This document shows positions 33,301 through 45,777 of a stretch of DNA of 64,000 bases, one piece after another. The DNA is taken from assembly GCA_003999685.1 (NCBI GenBank), contig CP021223.1:2666001-2730000 (forward strand), written 5' to 3'. Position numbers and translations under genes: made by a program. Each line of letters starts with the position of its first letter. Within the stretch, counting starts at the first letter, position 1. The notes under the pieces are model-generated. The model did not search any database. It was not told where the DNA came from and worked only from the letters and a program-made list of their open reading frames with translations. The DNA is from Taiwanofungus camphoratus (Eukaryota > Basidiomycota > Agaricomycetes > Polyporales > Taiwanofungaceae).

Positions 33301-36218
33301 GTTCTCCATACTTGGTGTGCAGTGTATAATGACTCAGCAATGGTTTTCATCACGTTCATACACGCCCACACTTCTATATGTTGTCGTAGTGTCTCAATCA
33401 CTACCGTTAACAGCTCGGTAGTAGACGCGCGTCCCAACGTGAACAACGTGAGCTGTTTACAATCAGAAAGAAGTCATGTTGCTTGATAACAATCAACAGG
33501 ATAAGATCGGGACTTACATCAAGTAATGACCCATAACTTCTGATGCGGGCCATCAAAATAGTTGACAGTGTATATATCCTCAAAATCCTACTGTCGATGT
33601 CGAATGACCCTTGTTCCTGACTGCAATACTTGAGTTGATTATATTTACCGCAGTCGCTAAGACCAACCTTGAGATATACTTTCGTAGGATTGGCAATAAC
33701 CACTGCTTCATTATTCTAACCTGCTCGTAACGAGGTGCAGAAAGTAAAGTTGTGCAGTTCGACCAGAATTTAGTAGTCAGATTCCCGCAATTCACTGGAT
33801 CACCTACATAGGTGGCCAAAAGTGAATCATCGAGCAGAATAAAGTAGGTGGACGTGATCAAAGCACGTACCTCCGAACAGTTCTGGAAACAATGCACGAA
33901 TCTCTTTCCGGATCTCGCGTTCATTCAGATCTTCGGGAATTTCGCGGGCTCGTACACCATACAGGGTTACTTTCCGCTGGCTGATAAGGGAAGATGACGA
34001 GCTATGCAACGGAATCCAGCGCAGGAAGTTCCGATGACGCGAAAGGTCCTCCTGAATAATATTGCAACATGATCAGCCTACTCAGCTTCGTTTACAAGTC
34101 CATGGTCGTCGCTTGCCTGACCGAACGACAGTCCAATCTCACCGCGAGCGATGAGACGCTGTATATATTTCTGATAAGAGAACAGTTCGTATTTGACAAG
34201 CTGGCCAAACAACAGTGCCACTGCAGGGAGATTGTCTGGATCAGCAGCGTCCTCCGAGGTATCTAACCAGTCAAAAATTTGGTCCTGAATATAATCGTCA
34301 GGCGGTGCGGCATCGTGCCGGATGGCGCGCTCTTCAGCTCTGTTACGCCATTCACGCAGGAGGCAAGCTGCAGCGTATGGGCGGTGGTCTCCATACTGCA
34401 GTGATGTCACGCTCCACGTAAGAAGGATATCAAGCTTCCTCGAGAACGAAGCCGACATGTCTGAAGCATCCTCGAAGAAGGCCACCGTATTCATGTCAGT
34501 CTTTCCTGAAAGAGAATTCAGCAACTAATGTGGCGGTCAGTTTGATGGTCATTGACATGCTGAGAGATATACAAACTTGCCCTGATATCAGAAAGAGCAG
34601 ACGAGAGGGCGCCAACTACACGGGGAGGTAGATGTCTAAAGAGCATCACTTCGTTTCGGCGCTTAACGTCGCTAAACAGTTCCAGGAAAGTCTGATGCAA
34701 TGCCTCTGCGCTCTGCTCACGAGGACTATGTGTTGCGTCAAAAGCGAAGTTCTCAGACAAGATTTCTTCCAAAAGTGTGACGTGTTTCACCCATGTTCGA
34801 GGGCTGACGAAAGCATCAGGAAGAGCTAGGAAAGCTCTCTGAAAGAAGACTTATTACTAAGCGAGTGGGATTTCATGTCAACGGCAATAAGCATACCGAA
34901 AGGATGTTCTTAATCACGACTTCAACGCTCTGCAAATAGTCCTTCGCAGACGTCGTACGTATCTGACAAGGGCATTAGGTACATAAGCAGTCCATAGAAC
35001 GCTTCGTACCTCGACCAATCTGTTCAGACATGCATCGACAAAGGGATGAGTAAGGGAACGACTCGCAAGCATTCCGTCCAAAAACTCGTCAGCCAGACGA
35101 GAGACGAAACCGAGCTGCGCGAGGTTGCAAGTACTCATTTGCTGCACGAGCCATGACAAGAACATGCGATTATCCACAAGCCCTTCTGCGTAGAACGTAC
35201 GCAGGAGATTGAGACTAGCGCCTGTCAGTACGCTGACGCAGTATCTCAGTATTCGCACGTACGAGTATGTGAAGCGCGAGATCCAACGATCGCGCGAATC
35301 CGCATCCGCAAGCACGCCCTTGAAGGTCTGCTTGATGTTCAGTCCAGGACGCGGTGCGCTGGGTAAAGCAATGTCGGCCAATTGCTTCTTCAAGTAACTC
35401 GTGACCACGTTCGCCCACTCGACACTGTACTGAGTGGGGTTATACATGGGCTTATTTCGCAGGCCTGCCTGTTCCAAAGTCAGTTTCTTACTCCATGAAC
35501 GTCATCAGATCACGATGGCAATGCACCGTTTCGTTTCCACCAAACACGCGCAGAAACCAGACCGCTCGGGGAATGGCTACGTTATTTGTATGTAATAGAT
35601 CTAGGAGATCGTGACCTTTCGCGCCGTGGGGTACGTTCTTGCCTAACTTGTAAAGGGGTACCTCTGGGTTGGCGAGGTCAGCAAACCACGCCTGACGCTT
35701 CGCATCATTGAGCGTGACCCTTGAAGGCAGACGAAACGATGAAGCCCTGTAAAATAGTGCTCAGTCGAGCGAACTGAAGCACCATAACGAGAGGGCTCAC
35801 GGGACAGGAGGGATACTCTCTGCTTTTCGAACAAATATTTGGTTCATAAGTTCCTCCAGTTCGCTGAGGGCATTCTCGTGTATGAGTCGATTTCTGATGT
35901 TATCTGATGCGCTGTACGTTTCTGCCTGGAATAGTCTCCAGTAAGACTCAACCAAAGTAACACATGCATGACTCACGGGTACTGAGAGTCCAAGAATTAG
36001 CCCGTTCTTTACATTCGCCTCCGTAAGGACCTCTTCGTCCTCGTCGGGGCGAGGAGGGTAGAAGCCAACATATCCTGCAGGCGGGATTTCAGTCAAGATC
36101 CCGGATAACAAATTCACGAAAGGAGGTTACCTAGATCGGCTGATGAATGTGCCTTGGGCAACCACTCTGGAGGATGTAATTCATACACTGGGAGGGCCTC
36201 TCCCCCGCCTTTCGCCAT
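30379..36218 (-). CDS. MED12: Mediator complex subunit 12 (kinase module)
   Basis: MED12 activates CDK8-cyclin C within the Mediator kinase module. The start at 36218 ('MAKGGGEALPVYELHPPEW') is chosen because it splices cleanly into 'GYVGFYPPRPDEDEEV'. The Med12 domain (about 35470-35740) shows 'PEVPLYKLGKNVPHGAKG' and 'IPRAVWFLRVFGGNE'. The Med12-LCEWAV region (about 34350-34430) reads 'LLTWSVTSLQYGDHRPYA' then AACLLREW. The rest is helical repeats over many short introns. The last exon (30379-31422) is low-complexity with an acidic patch DDDEIEIVEGP and a basic nuclear-localisation tail (KKPRTKASTKTRTKKR). Some exon borders are not fixed. Convergent with RING copy 2. Confidence 0.9.
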
Positions 36219-36836
36219 CAGGCGAAAACGCTGGAGACTGATCGGCCTAGGAAGAAATCAAGGTTGTTTGTTCTTGAGCAAGTCCAAGAGGGCGCAACGG
36301 TGGCCGCCACCACAGTTCACGCTGCTTTTGATCAACGCACGGCTGAACTTGTGTGTGGGCAGGGAGAAGATATCTTCCTCAGGGTCGAAATGGCGAACTC
36401 ACAACGGGCCCGAGCAGCGGCGCACTTGAAGATGTGAAGGTCTTCCTAGGATCCTTCCTTCATCATCAGCCATGAAGTGCACGTCTTTATGGACTGCGTC
36501 TCTCACCTATTTCAAACTTGGGGGCAATGACCCTGGCAGCTGCAGATTACAGTCAAACTAGCACTAGGCGCCCATAAATATAACGCCTCAGGCAGATCAT
36601 GGTTCACGTGACAATTTCCATTTACCCGGCGGAAACTCTACGGACTCAGAACCAAACTCGGACTCTGCACGTCTTACATACAGTAGAAATAACTGCGTCG
36701 CTTGGCCCTGCCCCGAGCCATACGTGGCTTTGCGCCGTCCTAAATTCAAACCGAGACTTACATGATTGGGCCATAAAGCCTGTCTAATACAGCTAAGTAC
36801 GCACTGGCAGCAGTAGGTGCGCCAACAAGTCGTACA
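36219..36836. other. Spacer between MED12 and SDR gene
   Basis: 618 bp with the MED12 promoter; no coding sequence recognised. Confidence 0.45.
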
Positions 36837-37842
36837 TCACTCCAATTTCTTCTGCGCTACAAGCCCCTCCCGGACCGCCTCCGCGACATACTGATCCACC
36901 GTCCTCTCGCCCATCAAGCCCACCGCCCATTGCATGACCGCATGCGGCATCCACGGCGCGTACCTCCTCCACCCGCACCCGATCTTCCCCACCAGCGCGC
37001 GGGCAAAGCGCTCCGGGGGCGGCGCGTCGAGCGCGCCCCGCGCCTTCACGAGCGTGCTCGCCGAGCGCACCGCGCTCACGGAGAGGTACGCGAACCGCAC
37101 GCCCGTCGGCGCGCCCCACACGCGCTCGTCCGTGTCCAGCCCGCGCGCGAGCGCCTGCAGGAACGTCTTGGCGGCTGCGTAGAGCGCGAAGCGCGGCGGC
37201 GCGGTGTCCGCCGCCACGGAGCCGACGAACTGCACCATCACGGGCCCGCCGCGCGCCGTCGTGCGCAGCTGTGGGAGGAGCGCGCGCGTGAGGAGCAGCG
37301 GGAAGATGGCGTTCCAGTGCACGACGCGGACGAGCTCGGCGTCGCTGAAGCCGTCGATCCTGCCGGGCCGTGGTGCGTCAGGACGTCTCGGCGCGCAAGG
37401 GGAGGGGGGGCAGGTGGCGGCGGACGTACCTTGGGTATCTGGAGTACGACCCGCCGACGTTGTGAATGACGACCGTGATGTGCAGGCCGCGGAACGGCGC
37501 CAGCATGTCGTCGAAGTTGTTATCGGGCGCCGTGGCGTCCGCGATGAAGTAGCGCACGTCGCCCGGGCGGCGTGCGCGGATTTCTTCGGCCACTCTGCGC
37601 ACCTTCTCCTCGTTGCGGCCGTGGAGGATCAGGTTGAACCCCCTATCGTAGAGCTCCTGCGCGACGGCTTTGCCGATCCCGTCCGAGGCCCCGGTCACGA
37701 GGGCGTATGCTGGTGCACTGTGGAGGTACTTGTGCACCGTCGACGGCCGGAGGAGATACAGCCAGATGAAGTTCGCGAAACGGTAGACTTGCGGCACGAG
37801 GAGCACCGCGCCGGTGGCGGCAAGCACCTTCACGACAGTCAT
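36837..37842 (-). CDS. Short-chain dehydrogenase, 3-ketoacyl-CoA reductase / 17-beta-HSD12-like
   Basis: Membrane-associated SDRs of this type reduce 3-ketoacyl-CoA in very-long-chain fatty acid elongation or act on related ketones. Exons 37842-37430 and 37359-36837 (one 70-bp intron) give 311 residues. An N-terminal hydrophobic anchor (VLAATGAVLLV ... FIWLYLLRP) leads to 'YALVTGASDGIGKAVAQE' (cofactor motif TGxxxGIG). HNVGGSYSRYPR takes the NNAG position. The active-site Ser and YxxxK are in VGSVAADTAPPRFALYAAAK. The C-terminus lacks a KKxx signal, ending QKKLE. GC content and third-position GC are very high compared with neighbours. Exact substrate cannot be told. Confidence 0.85.
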
Positions 37843-40351
37843 GATCCCTTTGCAGGTCGCGTGAGAGGCTCAGGCAGATCGGGCGTGCTATTGACGGTTG
37901 GCTTTCGGACGAGGTTGTTGACGACCGCACTGGTGTGATCAAGGAATGCTAGTCAAGGTTGAGATGTCGACGTACATCGCTTTGTCGCGCCCCGCAGTGC
38001 ACACAGCTACGGTCGTTCCATGTCGCTGATCCGAGACACGTCGGTGTGTATGACACTGACGCCCGCATCAGGCGCTTTCGCAGACGCTGATGCCGGGGTC
38101 GGACTTGACCCAAAGATCACGAAGGCTTTACTTCACAGACGCCTTCCGACAAACGCTCGGCACAAAGACCGCACAAGAAGCTCAATGAAGATAAAGAAAC
38201 GTAATGAGATAGTGCGTCATCGGATTCTCGGTGCGACTGTACGATATCTTATGTCTGTTGGCCTTCTAGATGGCTGCACCCGGCTTTGCTCGGGCAAGTT
38301 TGCACGTATCGGCTCATCAGTATAACTGGTGGCGATATTATGCATTCCACTCTCCATGGCATGAGAAATAATATCGGGAGATGTCTATTTGGCGGGTGGG
38401 AAGAAGCGGTAATTCAAACGGTCGCCATTGGTGAGGCAGGGGGTCATCTGTGCAGGATTGCAGCTGCAATGCTCCCAATTGCTCGCATTCGGGAGTCCCA
38501 ATTACCAATGTATCCGGCTATGGGCGTTAGAAGGTGGGGCATGCTATCTGCGCATCCCGAGTCGATGCCCCCGATTCTCCGAGCGACGGCGACGATCCCC
38601 TGCTGCGGCTGCCATAGCACGCAGCAGGACAGAGGGCACAGTCGACGGCGTGCGTACTGCGCGCACCTGGGAGTTCCTCATGATCAGACATGATGATCTG
38701 TATCCGCTCACATGTTAGAGTAGGCACCGATAACCAATACACCGGCGAAACCTAAATAACGAGTCCGCATGGGGTCAGCGGGCACGCTTCTCACGCCTGC
38801 GCGAACGGGGCCGCTGTTGGGCGTGCGCCTCCTGCTCCCCTCCTGTGAGCGAGACGGACGTGCAGTCTGCGCTGGGAGGCTGGCCAGCCGCCTCTCGTTG
38901 AACCGTGCAAGGTGCCTGCACTTGCACTGAAGGGCGCGGCTAGCGAGGGACTGGCTTCTGGTAAATTGAAATTCCAGAATAGGCAACATGGAACCATTCT
39001 CAGGTACCGATCACTCACTGAGATCGCTGGCCGATGTCCGTCCATTTTTGTATTATATAAGCCAAAGGGGCGACTCTGAACGCTACCGCCAACGCCTTCA
39101 AGTTTCTCTTCGTCTGTCGAGTCCAGAATGCGGGCATACAGGCAAAAAGTCAGAATGCACGGTTCAAGGAGATCTGATCAGGCGTCGCTGGATGGATAGA
39201 CTGTGCTAGATCAGGGGACCAGAACTCGACAAAGGCTGAGAACGGTCGAGAGCGGGGTTCGAGGACAATGAGAGCGGGATAACAAGGCCATGGATCGCAC
39301 CCGTCCCAGCGATCTGCAGCTTCTCCTTTTTCACTTGAGCCGCATCACGCTTCTCCCAAGGGACAGACGGTCTGTGCGAACGTTTCCAAAATCAAACGTT
39401 CGAAGAGCGGCGTTACCGCATGTTCTAGGCTGCGGAATGCTCGAAAAGGCTGCAATTTGAATGCCACGAAAGGGTTCAATTTCTGACCTGGAAAACGATG
39501 GCCTGCATGTGTGCGCGCCTTCCCCGGCGTTTCTCGCTGGGATGAGGACAATTGCCACTTGAGGCATGAAATGCAGCAGCTCGGGGCTAGCACATATCCA
39601 GTGATATACGGCTCGCTCATGGACGAATTGCGGGAGAGCGATATGTCAGGACTGAATACGCCCCTTGGCCGAATGGGGCGATATCGTGACGTTCTGACCG
39701 GTAGCATGTCTAGGGTAGCTCCAACTGCAATGGTTCTATCGGGGGCGCCGCTCGCTCTTCACGCGTCGACAGTGAGCGTTCCACTGACCGCCCATTTCGG
39801 CACCTTGGTGCACCTCGGGCACAGCTTCCAATGTCTGTCCAAAACATTTGGCGTCGAGGCCTGGTCGTCCGGCAGTGAGAATGATGGGACGGCACAGTAA
39901 ACCGGGGTGATCCAGTCCTGAGAAATGGAAGGGTGATGCGCATGCATAAGCACGTTCCGGCCATTTTATGTACGAGACGCACTTGCCATATTGAGGATTT
40001 ATGTGGAAATCGGCCCTAAACGCCATCGATCCGGGCCACCGACAGGGCTCCTTGCTGGCCAGCCAGATAGCGCGCGAGTGCACAGACAAAAGACAGACAA
40101 CGCTCGTAGACACTGGATAGCAACATCGGGAGGCACCAGCAAACAAATGCGGCTGATGGTATTGTGAGGGAGAGGGCACGGACGATGGCGACGACCCAAG
40201 CGAGTGGAATCGTAAAACAAGCGCCCGTGTGAGCCGGTGTGGCCACAAGCTGTGGCAAGTGTGTTGGGCTTCCGCCGACCTTCACGCCATTGTTGCGGCC
40301 TCTACCGTCCTTACTCTCTTACCACCACCATCCTCCACACTATCCCCACCA
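37843..40351. other. Long spacer without supported gene
   Basis: 2.5 kb. Frames such as 39511-39900 (plus) and 39736-40248 (minus) reach 100-170 codons but overlap each other and show no motif. It includes the SDR promoter and that of the gene at 40352. Confidence 0.4.
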
Positions 40352-42135
40352 ATGTCCCGCGCCACCCACTCGTCCTCCTCCTCGACGTCGGCCGCCAGCC
40401 TCAAACACAAGAGACGGTCAGTCCACTCGCGCGCGCGGCTGCCCGCCTCGTGGTCGTCCTCTTACATCTATGTATCTCCCCGCAGGAAATTCAGTCGAGA
40501 CCAGCTTCTCAAAAGTCTCGAGGTGCACTCATACACCCCTCTTCCCGATCTGCCTCTAACGCCTTTGATTCGTCGTCTCCCAGATCCTCGGGCCTCTCAC
40601 CGTACCACTCCCACCAGAGCTCCCGCCATCGCCCCCCGCGTCGCGCGGCACATCGCCTGTACCCCCCAGCGGGTCCAAGCGGAAGCTCGACGCAGACTCT
40701 GAACAAGGACACAACAAGAAGCCACGCACCAGCACCAGCACCAGTGACGACCCCGGCCCGAGCCGCCTGCCCGCATCACAAGCCGCCTTCAATCTGCGAT
40801 CCGAGCCGTCTGAAGACGGCGAGGTCAGTGAAGACACGCTGGCCACGCGCAACTCCCTGGCGATCATATCCAACGTGCCCGTGCGCCGGCCCCGACGCGG
40901 CACCCGCCTGCCGTACACCCACTACGACGAGCTGTACGAGAAGTACCATGCGCTCGGGAAGGTCTTCAAGTCTTCCGGGCAGCAGCGGATATGGTCCACG
41001 TACCCCCACACAGATCCCTCCTACCGCCTGCTGTTCCAGCCGCCGCGCCAGGGCACGCTGTACCACAAGTACGGCCACCTCTTCACGCGCCTCGAGCTGC
41101 TCGAGGGGCTCGTCTGCTTTGCATACGCCCTCTGGTGCAAGGACTACAGCCGGAAGCAGTGCGTCGCCCAAAACTGGTCGACGTTCGACGAATACATGGT
41201 CTACTGCAAGAGAGAATGGCGCCTCCCAGACACGGCCGACGACCGCGAGAAGGCGTTTGTAGGACTGATGTAGGTCGATCTCCTGCGTAGCTCCTCGCAC
41301 ATTGACTTCATTGCATTGCAGTTATATGCTCGAGGCCTTCATGTGTGCGCGAAAGGTTCGGTACGGCGCTCGGGCCATCGACGCCGAGAACGAGCGGATC
41401 ATGAAGAGGCTCAAGATACAGGCAGACGCTGAGGCCGCGCGCGACGCCGCCGCGGCAGCACTGAGGGAAGCGCAGGCAGCCAAAGCGCAGGCCACCCCGC
41501 CGATGCTGCCCTCCCCCGCCAGCATCATCAGCAGCGCCAACTCCACCCCCACAAGCACGCACTCGGGCACGCCCAACGCCGCGAGCAGCAGCACAAGCGA
41601 CACCTCCGCCACGTCCGACGCGCGTCCGCCGCAGGCGCACCGCCCGCCAAACAAGGAGGAGAAGCTGCCGCCCGCGCACATCACCGTCGCCGTCAACGCG
41701 CAGTTTGTCTCGCCGCGCAAGGCGCAGAGCGGGGACGTGCTGCTCGCGGCGGCGTGCATGGAGACGGCGCAGCGCCTGCTCACGCTCCCGGTGATGGTGA
41801 AGCACTTCCCGCGCACGTTCGCGCGCATGATGTACTCGAGCCTCTCGCCGGGCGACGAGCACGAGCCGGACATCGAGGACGAGGAGGGCGAGCTGTTCTG
41901 GCCCGGCCAGTGCGTGACGGGCGAGGGCCTCGGCTGGGTCTGTCATATGGGCAAGTCGATGATCAAGGAGTTCGGCAAGGGCTTCGGGTACAAGGGCTTG
42001 GATGGGACGATCATGATGTGCGCGCCCGCGGAGGGGCTGGCGCTGGTGGGCGAGCCGGGCGAGGTGCGCACCGACGACGCTGTGCCAATACCGGAAAGCA
42101 AAAGCGCGCCTGAAGCTGGCGGTGTCCAACGCTAG
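40352..42135 (+). CDS. Conserved fungal protein of unknown function, probably nuclear
   Basis: Exons 40352-40416, 40486-40522, 40584-41269 and 41322-42135 give 533 residues. The start (MSRATHSSSSSTSAASLKHK) is Ser-rich; a basic patch (GSKRKLDADSEQGHNKKPR) suggests nuclear entry. A folded region follows: 'RLPYTHYDELYEKYHALG', 'QQRIWSTYPHTDPSYRLL', 'GHLFTRLELLEGLVCFAY'. A helical stretch (AENERIMKRLKIQADAEA) runs into low-complexity Ala/Ser/Thr. The C-terminal domain, from 'HITVAVNAQFVSPRKAQS' to 'GEGLGWVCHMGKSMIKEF', looks conserved. No named family recognised. Intron 3 (52 bp) and the frame continuity across all junctions support the model. Strong GC bias at third positions. Confidence 0.8.
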
Positions 42136-43961
42136 TGCGCGGCGCTGCAACGTGGTCTTGTTCTGCCCTGTCCCTGGTTTCTTTTAGAGGTCGCCCGTCT
42201 ATCCCAACGGGATACAGCCTTTGGCTTATGCAAGAGGATGCGACCGGTCATCGCCAATGCTATCGCTCGGACTTTCCTTGGATCGGACACTCTGACTACT
42301 GTCCGTCGCTCGTCTTGTCGCCAGACACCCATCCATCAACTCACTTGCCTACCCTTGTATCCGGTCCTGCCTTTGACTGGGTCACTCACCTGCTCGTCGC
42401 TCCACCTCCAGTGCGATACTACGCTCGTCTTTCTCAGGTCACAGCATCCACAACACATCGCCCCTGTAAAATAGCTGCACTCGGCTGCTTCGCCTTGCCC
42501 ACCCACTGTACACTACTTGTAACACTACTCGCTGTGCCTGACCACACCAAAAGCGCTCCTAGACTACTGCGGCCCAGCGCTCTCCCCCGTGTCTCACAGT
42601 CCGCGGAGCCCGCCGCCATCGTGCGCACTCGCCCTCGTCACGCCTCCGTGCGGGCCTCCTTCCTCCGCGGAAGCGACCTCGGGGCAGATCGGAACCTTCT
42701 CTCTGTGGTATTCACACCGACCCCACTTATCGCGCATTCTTCCTGTCACATAACATACCCGCTATATCCTAATCTTATCTCTTACGTACACGCGCAACGT
42801 CCTCCCCCCCCCATCGTGCATGTTTCTTGCATAGCTCCCCCCCCCTGCCCGTCCCCCCCTCCGTGTCCCATCCATGTCTCGGAATCTTGTGCGCATTGAC
42901 TGGCTATATTTTGTCATATTTATCTCGGAATGCATATTTGGGTCCCATTCTGGCCCTGCGGCGGATCTCATTCTTACAGCGTCTGATTTATCAGTGTGCG
43001 CAGATCATGCGTATCTGGATATCCCTATATGACGGCGTGGGTTCCCGGCGGTCTGGCCGACCATGTCTGTCAGCGTGTGAAGTCAGAGAGCTATATCCTC
43101 CAGAGTGCCGTCAATGCTTGTATACGAGAAACTGTCGTCCTCAGTCAGTAGCGAGGTCGTGGGCCAAACAATTAGCTCATCGAGTTTTCTTCATTTCTTC
43201 AGCTGACCCTTGCGACCTAATATGGTATGTGTCACGTGCACGCGTTATGTTTCCACCGGACTCTGTAGCGCCCACACGAGAACTTGGGAGTCCTTTAAAA
43301 CTTGCTGACTGCCATATTGACTCCTCACGCGATGGTTCCTCGCGCCCCATCTTTGTGCCAGTTTGAGGGCTGGTATTTTCAGCCAGCCCTTCACGCTGCA
43401 GAGACGAGGCGCCGAATTAGCACCGCTTGGGCATGAGCCGTGCGCCGATCGGGAGCGGTGCCTGCTCTGCGCTGGTCCTGGCAGGTAGAGCGCGCACGTA
43501 ATTACTGTTGAGTACAGGATGCATCAACATTGGCAGGTCCGCGGATGGAACGCGGGGAATGGTTAATGATTGGCATGCGCTCTGTGGTCTGGACGCAGAA
43601 GAAGGGATACACTGTGATCTGCGCAGAGCTAGGGTCTGCCGTGTTGAGGCACACTGATACGTTTCGACAGCACCTCCTGGGACCTGAGCCGCAGAACGAG
43701 ATGGAGAGCAGTGCAGCTGTCCGAAGTAGAAGCGACTAGTATCAGCATATCACAAATTCTAATCACCTACTCTGTCGGCCATTCAGGGACCATCTGGTCA
43801 TCAAGTCTCGCAGAGCCATCGGGGAAATTTGCCATAAGCAGTCATATGGGTAACATGGTGCGTCATGAGAGTAGTAGAGACAAGCGTTGCAGAAGATAGT
43901 GAGACACCCATATAGCCATAGCTGTTCCCCAAGCCTCCCTGCAAGACCAGCGCGGCAGAGT
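42136..43961. other. Long spacer with C-rich tracts
   Basis: The 1.8 kb contains pyrimidine and C runs at about 42800-42860. A plus frame of 254 codons (42135-42899) is compositional and not called. A 7-bp inverted repeat (gggctgg...ccagccc) lies at about 43366. Confidence 0.45.
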
Positions 43962-44882
43962 TTACCGGTTGGACTTGGCGACACGCTCCAGCTCGTCCTT
44001 TTTCTGTAAGGTGGGCGTAGGGTTAGCAAAAGCACGCTCGTGAGAGAGAGTGACGTACCTTGATGGCGTACGAGTTCGATGAACCCTTCGCCGCGTTGAT
44101 GAGCTCATCCGCCAAGCACTCCGCAACAGACTTAACATTGCGGAACGCAGACTCGCGTGTCTGCACATGCACTAGCAAATTGAGTGTGTGACTGTACACC
44201 GAAACTACAGTACTTACGCCGATGGTCAGGAGCGAGATCGCCTGGTTCACTCGTCGGAGAGGCGACACATCGACTGCTTGACGGCGGACTGTACCCTGCG
44301 AACCGATACGGGTCGAGTCTTCACGGGGACCGGTGTTGACGATAGCATCGACGAGAACCTGTACGCGCCATTCATCAGTGCCGACGTGATTCTATCTCCA
44401 CGGCATACACACCTGGATGGGGTTCTGGTCGGTGAGAAGGTGGATGATCTCGAACGCGTGCGCGACAATGCGGACGGCCAGGAGCTTCTTGCCGTTGTTG
44501 CGGCCCTTCATCATCAGACTGCGGTGTTATCGGGAATGGCATTGACTCGGTGAGGACTCTGGCAAGTCGTGCTGACAATGTACTCACCTGTCAACCAATC
44601 GCTCGACAATGGGCATCTGCGCTTTCTTGAATTGCTTCTTTGCGTAACGGCCCGCGGTATGTGGGACGTAAACTGCATGGCGGATTTGGATGTAGTCAGT
44701 GAGGGAGATGTCCTTCACCTCGACTCTGTTTTCAGCCAATCCACGAATAGCCGATCAGTCTTTCTGTACAACACATACCAAGGTAGATCATGTACGCACT
44801 CTTGTGTATCCCACTTTCCGAAAAGCTTGACTTCCTGACCAAGCTTGGAGATATCCTTAGGGAGAGTTTGGACCGCGGCCAT
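43962..44882 (-). CDS. RPS5: 40S ribosomal protein S5 (uS7)
   Basis: uS7 binds the 3' domain of 18S rRNA near the E site of the small subunit. Exons 44882-44800, 44725-44588, 44518-44413, 44358-44218, 44160-44059 and 44003-43962 give 203 residues with every junction in frame. The conserved blocks [14 protein letters not shown], '[18 protein letters not shown]', [12 protein letters not shown], '[18 protein letters not shown]', [17 protein letters not shown] and '[13 protein letters not shown]' are all present. The ATG at 44882 ([10 protein letters not shown]) fits the usual short N-terminus; the frame is open further upstream, which may be 5' UTR. Five introns of 54-74 bp are dense for 200 codons but usual for this lineage. 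Confidence 0.96.
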
Positions 44883-45777
44883 TTTGTGGGACTTGAGGGC
44901 TTGGAGATACCGCGAGGGACCTTTTGAGCAGAATTTAGAGGATGTCTGCGACGATACCCAATACCGCCTGCACGCACCGAAGACTTGTTTGAGCTTGTTG
45001 TGGCCGCCACAGGAAAACAAGGTTTGAGCGTGCTCGGCAGAAGCCGTTCACTACTGTACAGTTCTCGTTACGGTGGCGGCTCTTTCCAGTTTGCTCAACT
45101 TTAAAAATATTACGATCCAGTCATACATATTTCAAGTCCTTTCAAATGGGCAGTCTATGCCATGCCGGCCAGTGAAGGTGCTGCATGGATAGATATTCGT
45201 TGCAACTCGTAAGCAACACTGAACGTCTTCGCAATTTGGACACCACGAGATCGGTCTGGACCATCCTTCAAACGCGAATTTGTTTCTATCTCAACAGTTT
45301 GCCAGACCACCGCAAGTTTCATTCTAAGTACGGTGAACAAGCCGGCTTTTCCACGGGAGGAACTGATTGCCTTTTCTGTATCACCGCATCACGAGTCGAT
45401 CAACATTGCGCTCTGGCCTGGATACTTCACGGAACAGAATTCCTTGCCTTTGTTATCGCAATCCCAGACTTTCAAATATTGAATATTGAAGTTTGAAACA
45501 TTTCGCAAGCTTGACCAACCGCGAAAGAAATGAAGAACGCAGAAGTTCTGCGACGCGCGGCAAGTTCCAGGCTGCGTCCGACAGGCTGTGGCACGACAGG
45601 CTTTGGCCTACCGCTGAGTCGGGGAATATTCTTCGATCGCTGGTCATCGTTCAAATTCCAACATACACTTATAAGACGTCGTGGTCCATGTTGGTCGCCC
45701 TTTCATCTTTCCCCCCTTCTCATCACTGTGCGTGTCTTTCCTACCAAAGATACGCGCATTCTATTTTATGTCTCTGG
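44883..45777. other. Divergent promoter/spacer between RPS5 and the gene at 45778
   Basis: Frames of 60-140 codons overlap here without motifs. The RPS5 promoter lies at the left end. Confidence 0.4.

Noticed and set aside
36930-37469. 179-codon plus frame antisense to the SDR gene
   Set aside because: Arg/His/Ala-rich shadow of the GC-rich SDR exon.
40237-41262. 341-codon plus frame overlapping exons of the gene at 40352
   Set aside because: The correct frame switches at two good introns; this frame is a Ser/Thr/Arg-rich shadow with no motif.
41308-42150. 280-codon open frame antisense to the orphan gene at 40352
   Set aside because: It mirrors a GC-rich coding exon on the other strand; its Arg/His/Leu-rich composition is the usual shadow of strong third-position GC.
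42135-42899. 254-codon plus frame after the orphan gene
   Set aside because: Pyrimidine-rich 3' flank; long only because the composition lacks stop codons.
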